Positions 8,544 through 17,454 of a stretch of 64,000 nt of DNA are shown one piece after another. Source of the DNA: Sunxiuqinia rutila. Lineage in GTDB: Bacteria; Bacteroidota; Bacteroidia; Bacteroidales; Prolixibacteraceae. The notes beneath the pieces were generated by a model that worked only from the letters and a program-made list of their open reading frames with translations, ran no database searches and was not told the origin of the DNA. Position 1 is the stretch's first letter. Every line of letters begins with the position of its first letter. Both the position numbers and the translations under genes were made by a program. Location: the NCBI RefSeq assembly GCF_050589705.1, contig NZ_JBNGOT010000019.1:1-64000 (forward strand), in the 5' to 3' direction.

Positions 8544-9896
8544 TTAAACTACGCCTTGGGCAATCATCGCATCGGCTACTTTGATAAAGCCACCAATGTT
8601 TGCTCCCTTCGGATAGTTGATGTAGTTTTCATCTTCGCGACCATACTTCACACAAGTTGCGTGAATATCGATCATAATTTGCTGCAAACGCTCATCTACT
8701 TCTTCTCTTGACCATGGCAAACGCATGGAGTTCTGAGTCATTTCCAAACCAGATACGGCAACACCTCCGGCATTCGCTGCTTTTCCGGGAGCGTAAAGAA
8801 TTTTAGCTTCCAGGAATACATCAATCGCTTCATTGGTTGAAGGCATGTTGGCTCCTTCAGCAACCAAAGTACAACCGTTTTTCACCAAAGTTTTGGCGTC
8901 ATCTTCGTTCAATTCATTCTGAGTCGCACATGGCAAGGCCACATCACAAGTGATTCCCCAAGGTGTTTTACCTTCAAAGTATTCAGCATCAAATTTTTCA
9001 GCATATTCTTTAATCCGTCCGCGGCGGATGTTTTTCAGGTGCATCACGTAATCCAGTTTTTCGCGGTCAATTCCGTTTTTGTCGTAAATGAAACCGGATG
9101 AATCGGATAAAGTAACCACTTTAGCGCCTAATTCAATAGCTTTTTCTGTGGCAAACTGGGCCACGTTACCCGAACCAGAGATCACCACTGTTTTTCCGGC
9201 CAGGCTATCATTTTTGGTTTTAAGCATTTCCTGTGAGAAGTAAACCGTTCCGTAACCTGTAGCTTCCGGACGAATCAAACTTCCTGAATACTCAATTCCT
9301 TTTCCGGTTAAAACACCGGTAAATTCATTCCGAATACGCTTGTACTGACCAAACATGTAACCAATTTCTCTTCCGCCAACACCAATGTCACCGGCAGGAA
9401 CGTCGGTATTTGGTCCGATATGACGTTGCAATTCAGTCATGAAGCTCTGACAAAAACGCATCACTTCGTTGTCTGATTTTCCTTTGGGGTCGAAGTCTGA
9501 ACCACCTTTTCCACCACCCATCGGCAATGTTGTCAAGCTGTTTTTGAAAACTTGTTCGAAAGCCAAAAACTTCAGGATACCCAAATTAACGGTTGGGTGG
9601 AACCGAATTCCGCCTTTGTAAGGTCCAATCACACTGCTCATTTCAATGCGATATGCACGATTCACCTGAACATCACCTTTATCGTCAATCCAAGGTACTC
9701 TGAAAATGATTACACGCTCAGGCTCAACCATGCGCTCCAGCACTTTGTTTTTCAAGTACTTTGGGTTTTCGTTAATGAAAGGCATCAACGAAACAGCCAC
9801 TTCCTGCACTGCCTGGTGAAACTCAGATTCATTGGGATTTTTGGCAATTACTTTTGCCATCAAGTCATCAACTTTTACGTTTAACAAATCAGCCAT
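8544..9896 (-). CDS. gdhA: NADP-type glutamate dehydrogenase
   Basis: Reductive amination of 2-oxoglutarate with ammonia to glutamate, a main ammonia-assimilation route in Bacteroidota; a hexameric cytoplasmic enzyme. Length (450) is typical of the bacterial hexameric class. Substrate-pocket motifs are GPYKGGIRFHP (91-101, Lys94) and PMGGGKGGSDFDP (125-137, Lys130), with the catalytic Asp170 in PAGDIGVG. A Rossmann motif, VISGSGNVA, opens the cofactor domain. NADPH preference is inferred from family and length, not proved. The gene has a promoter with both -33 and -7 elements and its own terminator. Confidence 0.96.
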   Translation of the reverse strand: MADLLNVKVDDLMAKVIAKNPNESEFHQAVQEVAVSLMPFINENPKYLKNKVLERMVEPERVIIFRVPWIDDKGDVQVNRAYRIEMSSVIGPYKGGIRFHPTVNLGILKFLAFEQVFKNSLTTLPMGGGKGGSDFDPKGKSDNEVMRFCQSFMTELQRHIGPNTDVPAGDIGVGGREIGYMFGQYKRIRNEFTGVLTGKGIEYSGSLIRPEATGYGTVYFSQEMLKTKNDSLAGKTVVISGSGNVAQFATEKAIELGAKVVTLSDSSGFIYDKNGIDREKLDYVMHLKNIRRGRIKEYAEKFDAEYFEGKTPWGITCDVALPCATQNELNEDDAKTLVKNGCTLVAEGANMPSTNEAIDVFLEAKILYAPGKAANAGGVAVSGLEMTQNSMRLPWSREEVDERLQQIMIDIHATCVKYGREDENYINYPKGANIGGFIKVADAMIAQGVV

Positions 9897-9990
9897 AATA
9901 TTCTTTTTTTAAGTTTTCTTGCAATATCTCGAAGGCATTGCGCTTAGATTATTTGTAGCAGTTTGACAGCGTACAGCGAAATGCCTGCTA

Positions 9991-10019
9991 CAAAAGTAAC
10001 ACAGGAAGGATTATTCAAA
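9991..10019 (-). promoter_or_regulatory. gdhA promoter
   Basis: On the minus strand, TTTG (10016-10019) is followed after 17 bases by TACTTTTG (9991-9998). This matches the Bacteroidota -33/-7 arrangement with slightly short spacing. The leader to the gdhA start is about 90 bases. Confidence 0.6.
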
Positions 10020-10091
10020 GAATTTTGAATTCAGATTAGGTATTTTACCTAAAGCCCTGTTCAAGCTCCTGTTTTTCAGCAAGAGTTTGGC

Positions 10092-10742
10092 TTAAATTTC
10101 GATGATGTTGTTCTTGATGGAGAATTTGACCAGCTCAACGGTGCTTTTAAGCTGTAGCTTTTGCATGATGTGGTTTTTGTGCGCATCAACCGTCCGCACG
10201 CTAATGCATAGTTCATCGGCAATCTCCTGGTTGGAGTAACTTCGCCCCCAAAGTTTCAGGACTTCAATTTGACGTTCACTCAGGCTGTTTAGGCCTTCGG
10301 TCTTCTCCTCGGGTGCCTCCAACTTGTCGATGTACTGATTGAGCACCATTTGATTGATGGAGCGGTTGAAATAATCAAAGCCATTGCGTAAAGTGCGAAT
10401 GGCTTCAATAAGTTCCTTTTGCGAAGCATCACGTCCCAAAATGCCTTTGGCTTTCGATTTGACAATTTTCACAATCATATCCTCACTGTTGTCAAAAGCC
10501 AAAATCAGCAGCCTGGCTTTTGGGTTCAACAAGGACAGACGGACAATCAGGTTCATGGTACGAACGCTGGTATCGTGAATGGTTAACACCAAAATATTCA
10601 AACTTTTATTTTGCACCAGGTTCATCAATTGTTCCTTACCGTCGGCACAAAACAAAACATCAAAATCATCCACCTGATCCAATAGCAGCTTCAACCCCTG
10701 CCCCATCAGATGATGCTCATCGTAAATTCCTATGTTAATCAT
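10092..10742 (-). CDS. LuxR/NarL-type regulator with degenerate receiver domain
   Basis: A 216-residue transcription regulator. Residues 1-120 have the receiver fold pattern, including DEHHLMGQGL at the start, and about 150-205 form a LuxR-type helix-turn-helix (LSERQIEVLKLW, then SVRTVDAHKNHI). The usual phospho-acceptor Asp is replaced: the strand reads NILVLTIHDTS with Thr54 where Asp is expected. The conserved Lys region reads GILGRDAS, with Arg in place of Lys. It is therefore unlikely to be controlled by ordinary phosphorylation. Its start overlaps the stop of the upstream 1539-residue gene by four bases (ATGA), so the two are translationally coupled and probably work together. Confidence 0.85.
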   Translation of the reverse strand: MINIGIYDEHHLMGQGLKLLLDQVDDFDVLFCADGKEQLMNLVQNKSLNILVLTIHDTSVRTMNLIVRLSLLNPKARLLILAFDNSEDMIVKIVKSKAKGILGRDASQKELIEAIRTLRNGFDYFNRSINQMVLNQYIDKLEAPEEKTEGLNSLSERQIEVLKLWGRSYSNQEIADELCISVRTVDAHKNHIMQKLQLKSTVELVKFSIKNNIIEI

Positions 10743-13700
10743 GTTTTAATAATCGCTGCTGTTTTTGTTTTTCCATTCATAATAACCCGCAACGGGCTGC
10801 TAAAACGTACATGTTTAAAATAAGTTGATTCTGCAATCAACTGTTGCTTTTGAAGCTCATCCCACCGAATAATGTCGGTAGATGAATTGTGAATGACCGA
10901 GAAGTACCCGATGTTCATCGAGGTGACATTGTGGAAGAAATGCGAGCCGAGCGAAGAGTCAAGCGGGAAGTTCTCAAGACTGGTTTCCACAATCACTTTG
11001 GCATTGGAAATTTGTGCCCAGTTAACCGGAATTCCCAGAAACTGATCGCGCGTGCCCCACCTTCCGGGACCAATCAGAATATACTTCCGTTTCTCCTTCA
11101 CCATTTGGTTATTCAGAGCTTCAATTTCAGCAGCCATTTCCACTGTTTTCAGCTTGCTGAATTTTTCAGGCGACACAAAAATCACATCTGTAATTTTATT
11201 GATTTCGCCATTTCCTAGGCTCATGCCCGAACGCAAAAGCATTTTCTCCGGTTCAACAGCGTTGAAATCGAAGTTATGCGATTCGATACTGGCCAGCAAC
11301 GGTTTAATTTGCAAGAGGTAAAAGGTTGGCCGTCCATGTTTTCCGGGAGTCAGATCAACGGCATATTCAATCTCAACCGGCGAACCAAAGGCTTCTTCCA
11401 CCGCATGCAAAATAGCATCAATTGTTTTGGCCAGCGGAATGTACTCGTACTGCAGAATATTGGCAAAGTTGACCACACGCGGGCCATAAGTATCCAGCCC
11501 CGGCTCAACCGTATCGTTATCCGGATTGTAAACCGACACACAATGTTTCAAGGTGCCGTGTTTTTCAGCTTCTTCAATGTCAAGCAGGTCCAGCGCAGCC
11601 AATTCGCCTCTATTCAGCAAATCAAGATCCAGGTTCGAACAATTCAATGCATAAAACTTCACCTGCGTGCTATTCAGCAAATCTTTAATGCTGTAGACCG
11701 ACACCTTGGGGTAAACCGGTGAAAAGCGGTACGATTTCCAGCCATTAACCACGTAAGTCCCCAGACCAATAGCCGCTACGGCAAAGCCTTCTTCAGGCTT
11801 CATGTCGGCCACCGGGTAATAGTTGAAAGACTGGGCTACACCACTGATATGAGGATAGTAGTGATCACCATGGAAATCGCCAACAACTTCCTGCAGCACA
11901 ATAGCCATCTGCTCGTCTTCCACCCGGTGCTGAATGGCCTCAAAGTAAGTTCGGGCTCCATCCGAATAAATCGACGCATAAACCATTTTGATGGCGTTGG
12001 CCAAATGCTCGGCCACCTTGCGCTTATTTTGCTTGCTATTCGGAATAATATAAGTGTCGAATACTCCGGAGAAAGGATGAGTAATCGAATCTTCAGAGGT
12101 ACTGCTGGAACGAACAGCTACCGGCTTATCAATTTGGTTGACATAGATTTTCAACTTACGCATCAGCGAGCTCGACAGGTTTGCCTCATAAAAGTGCTTT
12201 CGCAACTCTTCGTAGCTGATATCAGGGTCTGAAATGACTGACCTCAGGTTGTTCCGACTAATAAAATTCTGAAACTCGGTCGTTCCGATAATTACGGTAA
12301 TGGGTGTTGAAATATTGATTTGCGAAGCCAAAGCAGAGAAATCGTAATTGTAAATCAACACATTGATGAAAGCCAGACCACGTCCTTTCCCTCCAAGTGA
12401 CCCACTGCAAAACGAAACAATATTGCGTTCATCAAGCGTGGCCGTCTCATCAAATCCCATGATGCGGCCTTTCTTTTTCTCTTCCTTGTAGCGGGTAATG
12501 GTTTCCAGGAAAAACTTACGCGATTCATCGATGTGTTCCATGGAATTCACCGGAACCGGGTTCAGGGTTTTCGCTAGCTGAATTTCACCACGAGCCATCA
12601 GCCACAGCGAAAAGTTATTCTCCAGGGCATGTAAGTAGAAGGACTCATCCGGGATTTTCTGAAGCATGGTTTCAAACTCGCGCAGTGAGCGGGCAACAGC
12701 AATCTTTTCGTCTTTTGCATTGAGAAAAACAAAATTGCCAAACCCCAGGTAATTTTTCAAAAAGTGCTTCAAGTCCTGCAATAAGGTTTCGGAGTTTTTA
12801 TCCAGGAAACTCACATCCAACTTTTTCGCATACCTTCGGTTACTCACTTCCGACGATTGTAAAATAACCGGAAGCTTGTGAATGTTGGACTTGGCATATT
12901 GAATGAAGTCAACTCCGGCTTTTTTATCAATTTTTCCGCCGCGTTCAAACTCCATGTCACTAATCACACACAGAATAAAGTCTTTGTACTTATTGAAAAT
13001 CGCGGTGGCTTCTTCGTAATTCTTAGCCAACAAAACTTTTGGTCGCGAACGCATACGTCCGATTTTGTCCAGCTCATTTTTCTCCACTTCAGGCAGAATT
13101 TGCTGTACCTGATCAAAAATAATAGAGTATAAAAATTGTAAGTATTTCGAATAGTAAAGTGGTGAGTCTTCAATGACCAGGATCACGCGAACCAAGCCCA
13201 CGCGGGTATCATTTTCCACATTCACCCGGTCCTCAATCGATTTAACAATGGCAAACAAGATGAGCGAATCGCCATTCCACACAAACAGCTGATCGACCGA
13301 CCCAATAGTGGGAAGCAGCTTTTCAAAATAATTCAGATCACTTTTTTTATTCACCAACAGGTAAATCGGTATTGTTTTATGCTGTTCGCGAATCTGTTCG
13401 CTCAGTTCAATGGGTGCTTTCCGGTCAAGACCGGCCATCAGAATCACCAAATCGAAATTGGTGGTTTCCAGCAATTCAAGCGCTTCTTCGGCCGAAGAAA
13501 CCCCAGTAATGCGGGGAAGCGAAAAAAGGCTGTACTGATAAATTTCGCCCAGGAACTTCTCAAAAAAGGAGTCCTCACTTTCCAGCATAAAGGCATCATA
13601 CAAGGTAGACACAAACAGAATGTGCTTCACCTTGTACTTCATCATATCCAGATACACATACTTCTCGAGCGACTGTTGGTTGAAGTACAGCTGAAGCGGT

Positions 13701-15358
13701 TTCTTATTGCGCACCAACGATTTCCGGAATTCCTCGGACCGGTGCGGATTGGTAATCACCACGCCCTTACTGCTGATTATCTCAAATCCTTTGTAACTAT
13801 TCAGGTAGCCATTTACCATCTGGCAAATGTTTCGAATCAGGTTTCGTTCTTCACGTAAAAAAGGGCCTTCATCAGCCTCAGGAAAGGCTTTCAGATAAAA
13901 AATTTCAATACTTCCCTTTTTGTTATCAACGGTTTGCAGTTGATCCATCTGTACCCAAGGAGTTTCTTCAAAGTTTGGGCTGATGTATTCGTCGCGCTCA
14001 AACCGGATCCGGCAAGCCGCGTATTTGGGATACTGCCACGACTGGGGTAAAATATTGCAAATGCGCTGCAGCGTTTCATAAACACTGTTGCTTTCTTCAA
14101 AAATCTTCGAGGTCTGGTTAATGGCATGAAGCTCTTTTAACCGTTCGGTATTTGTTTGCTGTAACCGGTTGAGCATATTTTTCACGGCTCTTCCCGCAAT
14201 CAACTCTGCCAGGTTGTTCAGCAATTCGCGTTCTTCCTTTAAAAACGGGCCTTCATCCAAATCCGGAAACTTTTGGGTGTAAAAAACCTCAATGCTTCCC
14301 TTTTTACTCGTGTCGGTCTGAAAAAACTGCTTGATTTTCCAGGGAGTTTCCTTGAACCCCAGACTTTCATAGCTTTTCCCTCTGTATTCAATTCGAACTA
14401 CAGTCGATTCAGGATACTGAAACGAAGCCGGCAGCAAGGCACAAATTTGAGACAAACTATCCTCCAGCTTGCGGTTTCGCTTCAAAATTTCAGCCGTTTT
14501 GTTGATGCCCTTCAATTCCTTCAACCGTTCCCGGTTTTCAACCAGCAGCGCAGCTAAGGCATATTTGCTAATCGCTCCCGACACCAGGGAACTTAAGCTT
14601 TTCAAGAAGCGTTCTTCTTCGGGAAGAAAGGGATTCCCTTCCGCCCCAGCCAGTTTTCGAACATAGAACAACTCAATGGTGCCTTGTTTGTTGTCAGCCG
14701 TTTCAAACGTCTGGCTGATGCGCCACTGGCTTGCTTTAAACCGGGGGCTCGTATACACCTGATCCGCATAAACAATTCGGGCCCGCGCATATTGGGGGTG
14801 CTGACACGCGCTGGGGAGATATTCGCAAAGCGCCAACAGCGCGGTGCCCAGCGAATTGCTATTGGCTAAAATCTCCGTAGCCTTATCAATCCCGCTCAGT
14901 TCCTTTTGTCGTTCGTTGTGAAGGCGATTCAGCTCCTCAAGCCGAATATTGGCAATGGCCCCTCCAATGATTGTGCGCCAGTAGGGCAATTGTTCCTTTA
15001 CAGCCAGGTACGCATCAAAATTCTCCGATTGAATTAAGTCCGTATTGAAAAAAATCTCAATGATCCCCTCCGGCAGTTCCGAGGTTTCAATCAAACTGCG
15101 CAGCACCATGGTGGAATGCTTAAACCCCCGACTGAGGTATTCCTGATTGTCATAGGTGATGGAAACCGAAATTACCTCCGGCGACGCTCCTTTGACAATC
15201 TCATTGGCCATGCTTTTCAATAAGGAAGACAGCTTTGACTTTTGCTCAATCTGCTTCACAATAGCCTGACCAATTGCACTCAAACGCAACTTCTGTTCAA
15301 GACTTAATCGGGCATGCTGCTCATTCGTTTGCTTCTCGCCTTTGGATTCTCTATTCAT
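10739..15358 (-). CDS. Multidomain GAF-like/receiver/PEP-pyruvate-binding (ATP-grasp) protein
   Basis: A 1539-residue cytoplasmic protein of unusual architecture. Residues about 25-522 hold four related GAF-like units (about 25-150, 151-277, 278-405, 406-522) sharing a QYP...R-I-Y...GSIEIFY...EGPFL-EER pattern. Residues about 576-712 look like a receiver without its Asp (strand DLVILMAGL). Residues about 722-870 look like an intact receiver: Glu730/Asp731, phospho-acceptor Asp801, Lys854. Residues about 983-1357 are the nucleotide-binding half of PEP synthase/pyruvate phosphate dikinase: GSLGGKGRGLAF (986-997), VAVRSSSTSED (1080-1090), FYLLQIKPLL (1346-1355). The C-terminal 180 residues carry GPGRWGTRD and GSHFF. 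The phosphohistidine swivel domain and PEP-binding barrel of true PEP synthases are missing. Target and reaction are unknown; I infer a sensor-controlled phosphotransferase or nucleotide switch acting with the downstream regulator. Confidence 0.85.
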   Translation of the reverse strand: MNRESKGEKQTNEQHARLSLEQKLRLSAIGQAIVKQIEQKSKLSSLLKSMANEIVKGASPEVISVSITYDNQEYLSRGFKHSTMVLRSLIETSELPEGIIEIFFNTDLIQSENFDAYLAVKEQLPYWRTIIGGAIANIRLEELNRLHNERQKELSGIDKATEILANSNSLGTALLALCEYLPSACQHPQYARARIVYADQVYTSPRFKASQWRISQTFETADNKQGTIELFYVRKLAGAEGNPFLPEEERFLKSLSSLVSGAISKYALAALLVENRERLKELKGINKTAEILKRNRKLEDSLSQICALLPASFQYPESTVVRIEYRGKSYESLGFKETPWKIKQFFQTDTSKKGSIEVFYTQKFPDLDEGPFLKEERELLNNLAELIAGRAVKNMLNRLQQTNTERLKELHAINQTSKIFEESNSVYETLQRICNILPQSWQYPKYAACRIRFERDEYISPNFEETPWVQMDQLQTVDNKKGSIEIFYLKAFPEADEGPFLREERNLIRNICQMVNGYLNSYKGFEIISSKGVVITNPHRSEEFRKSLVRNKKPLQLYFNQQSLEKYVYLDMMKYKVKHILFVSTLYDAFMLESEDSFFEKFLGEIYQYSLFSLPRITGVSSAEEALELLETTNFDLVILMAGLDRKAPIELSEQIREQHKTIPIYLLVNKKSDLNYFEKLLPTIGSVDQLFVWNGDSLILFAIVKSIEDRVNVENDTRVGLVRVILVIEDSPLYYSKYLQFLYSIIFDQVQQILPEVEKNELDKIGRMRSRPKVLLAKNYEEATAIFNKYKDFILCVISDMEFERGGKIDKKAGVDFIQYAKSNIHKLPVILQSSEVSNRRYAKKLDVSFLDKNSETLLQDLKHFLKNYLGFGNFVFLNAKDEKIAVARSLREFETMLQKIPDESFYLHALENNFSLWLMARGEIQLAKTLNPVPVNSMEHIDESRKFFLETITRYKEEKKKGRIMGFDETATLDERNIVSFCSGSLGGKGRGLAFINVLIYNYDFSALASQINISTPITVIIGTTEFQNFISRNNLRSVISDPDISYEELRKHFYEANLSSSLMRKLKIYVNQIDKPVAVRSSSTSEDSITHPFSGVFDTYIIPNSKQNKRKVAEHLANAIKMVYASIYSDGARTYFEAIQHRVEDEQMAIVLQEVVGDFHGDHYYPHISGVAQSFNYYPVADMKPEEGFAVAAIGLGTYVVNGWKSYRFSPVYPKVSVYSIKDLLNSTQVKFYALNCSNLDLDLLNRGELAALDLLDIEEAEKHGTLKHCVSVYNPDNDTVEPGLDTYGPRVVNFANILQYEYIPLAKTIDAILHAVEEAFGSPVEIEYAVDLTPGKHGRPTFYLLQIKPLLASIESHNFDFNAVEPEKMLLRSGMSLGNGEINKITDVIFVSPEKFSKLKTVEMAAEIEALNNQMVKEKRKYILIGPGRWGTRDQFLGIPVNWAQISNAKVIVETSLENFPLDSSLGSHFFHNVTSMNIGYFSVIHNSSTDIIRWDELQKQQLIAESTYFKHVRFSSPLRVIMNGKTKTAAIIKT

Positions 15359-15436
15359 AACTGGCCGGTATCTGGGTCAACTTTAAAGTTAAAATTAAAC
15401 GCTTGACAATCGCTTTTTAATGCTTTTGCAAGAATA

Positions 15437-15444
15437 CAAATATA
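15437..15444 (-). promoter_or_regulatory. -7 box for the multidomain protein operon
   Basis: Reads TATATTTG on the minus strand, about 80 bases upstream of the start at 15358, leaving a fairly long leader. No clean -33 box is seen. Confidence 0.5.
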
Positions 15445-15566
15445 AGTAACCATCGGCGATTGTCTACCCGAAACCGATTCTGTTTATGTTTTCTTGCCCG
15501 GTTTGAGCATAAAAAAAGAAATTGCACGACATAAGTAAAATCATCTTTCAGTTAAACCCAATAAAA

Positions 15567-15600
15567 AAAACCGATTGAAGAAAATTCTTCAATCGGTTTT
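15567..15600 (-). terminator. Terminator after the susCD genes
   Basis: A perfect palindromic stem of up to 16 pairs (15567-15582 with 15585-15600). On the minus strand it continues into TTTTTTTTATTGGG. It sits about 75 bases past the susD stop. The rest of the 316-base gap 15359-15674 holds the promoter of the next operon and no gene. Confidence 0.85.
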
Positions 15601-15674
15601 AAACAATTTATGCCTTAATCAAATGAACCTGTAGCGGTTATTTTAGATCATTTGCTTTTCTGCATTCAAAATAC

Positions 15675-17444
15675 TTAAAGCGTAGGATCAAATGTTCCAC
15701 CCCAATCAACATTCTGTTCAATGTTGCTGTTTAAATCAATAACCTCCTGTTGAATTGGGAAAAAATAATACTTCTCAGGCAAAGAATTCACTTTTACTCC
15801 TGTAAAAGGAATCTGCAAGGTGCTGTATTTGAAGTTTTCCTCTGTAAGCTCATTGTTGGCTGCCTTTTCTTTTGCCGTTGCAATTGGCATTTCAGATCCG
15901 TCCGCATTAATTGCAATTGCTTCAACACCATGCTTAGTGGTTCCATCCAATACATCAAGCATTCTTAAGCGACGCAAGTTCCAGAAACGCATATCTTCAA
16001 AACAAAACTCAATGTTTCGTTCGGCAACTATTGCCTCCCGAATCTGTTCCCTTGTTGTTGCTGTAATACCGTAATTGCCATCATCACCAGCCTCAATGCC
16101 AGCTCTTTCACGGATTTCTTTCAAAATAGCAAGAGCAACATCCTGCTTGCCTGTCTCATTCGCTGTCTCTGCATAGTTCAGCATCACTTCTGCAAAACGC
16201 ATAACGATAAAGTCAATGTCATACTGTTGAACCTCTGACTGCAGCAGCGACAAATCACTAGCTTTGCGCACAAAGAATCCGCTATAACGATCCAGATTGG
16301 TTGAATTGATATTTGCAACTGGGTTTACTCCGAAGTCATCCAAAACATCAGCAATTCCAAGTGCTGTATACTGACGGTTTCCTGATTTGTTTGAAACTTC
16401 ATAAGCGGAACCATTCCAAACAATCGATTTATTAAATCGAGGATCACGATTCTCCCAGTAGCTTTGCAAAAATTCTTCATCAGTTTTATAATACTTTCCT
16501 GTTGGATCTTCATACAGTTTTCCATCTTTCATTGGAAACTCCTTGATAAACTCCCACGTTGGACAAGCCGAAGCCGGACCACGGCTTTCAGACCCCGGAC
16601 GAACACCATAGTCCCAGTTGGCCGTTTTGTTTGGGTAAGTATTTATAACTGAAAAAACAACCTCAGGTCCTTTTTCTACCAAGAAGATATCTTCATATTG
16701 AGGAGTTAAAGCATAGCCTAAGCTTTTCAGTTTCGTATAAGCTGTTTCGTTTGCCGTGTGGGCCTCTTTCCAGTAGTTGTTATCCCATGGATTGGAGGGA
16801 TTAAATTGAGGAGAAGCTTTGTAAAGCAATACTTTTGCTTTAAAAGCAATGGCAAAGCAACCATCTATTTTCCCGAATTCTGTTGACGATTTGGAAATTT
16901 GTTCCGGCAACAAACTAATTGCCTCATCCAGATCTTTGATAATAAAATCAAAGCATTCTGCGGTTGAATTTCTTTTAACATAGAGATCATCGGTATCTTT
17001 ATCCTGGGGAACCGTAATATAAGGAACACCTCCGTGATACCTTACCATATTAAAATAAACGTATGCACGTAAAAACTTTGCCTGTCCAATTATGTAATCT
17101 TTTACTTCCTGATCCAAAGTTCCTGCATCTACATTTACGATAGCCTCGTTGATTAAACGAATGGTTTCATAATTCCATTCTTTATATTGGGTATTGGTGA
17201 TCGTAACCCTGTCGAGGTAAAAATGGATACCTGACAGCTGTTGTGTTTTTTGATCCAATGTAGCTGACCAATTTCCCATGACCTCAGCATATACGTTTGC
17301 CATATATGCTTCCACCAACGATTCATCATCCCATACCAAGTCGGCATTGTAGTCGTATATGTTTTCAATATCCAGCGTGTCACAACTATAGAACATAAAA
17401 AACGCCAGGATGCTAAATAGTAAATATTTATTCTTTTTCATCAT
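15675..17444 (-). CDS. SusD/RagB-family outer-membrane nutrient-binding lipoprotein
   Basis: Surface-exposed lipoprotein that forms the lid of the SusC transporter and binds the incoming ligand. With the ATG at 17444 as start, the protein has 589 residues and a lipoprotein signal peptide with Cys21 in the box FYSC. A TTG nine codons earlier would overlap the susC end and is less likely. Family features are the TPR-like N-terminal half (around AKFLRAYVYFNMVRYHGGVP) and the C-terminal FPIQQEVIDLN segment close to the end. It follows susC after only 10 bases, and a terminator follows it. The ligand, glycan or other, cannot be told from the sequence. Confidence 0.93.
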   Translation of the reverse strand: MMKKNKYLLFSILAFFMFYSCDTLDIENIYDYNADLVWDDESLVEAYMANVYAEVMGNWSATLDQKTQQLSGIHFYLDRVTITNTQYKEWNYETIRLINEAIVNVDAGTLDQEVKDYIIGQAKFLRAYVYFNMVRYHGGVPYITVPQDKDTDDLYVKRNSTAECFDFIIKDLDEAISLLPEQISKSSTEFGKIDGCFAIAFKAKVLLYKASPQFNPSNPWDNNYWKEAHTANETAYTKLKSLGYALTPQYEDIFLVEKGPEVVFSVINTYPNKTANWDYGVRPGSESRGPASACPTWEFIKEFPMKDGKLYEDPTGKYYKTDEEFLQSYWENRDPRFNKSIVWNGSAYEVSNKSGNRQYTALGIADVLDDFGVNPVANINSTNLDRYSGFFVRKASDLSLLQSEVQQYDIDFIVMRFAEVMLNYAETANETGKQDVALAILKEIRERAGIEAGDDGNYGITATTREQIREAIVAERNIEFCFEDMRFWNLRRLRMLDVLDGTTKHGVEAIAINADGSEMPIATAKEKAANNELTEENFKYSTLQIPFTGVKVNSLPEKYYFFPIQQEVIDLNSNIEQNVDWGGTFDPTL

Positions 17445-17454
17445 TGTGTCTGTT

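Noticed and set aside
10739..15358. Assignment as PEP synthase or pyruvate phosphate dikinase
   Set aside because: The phosphohistidine domain and the PEP/pyruvate barrel are missing, so neither reaction is supported.
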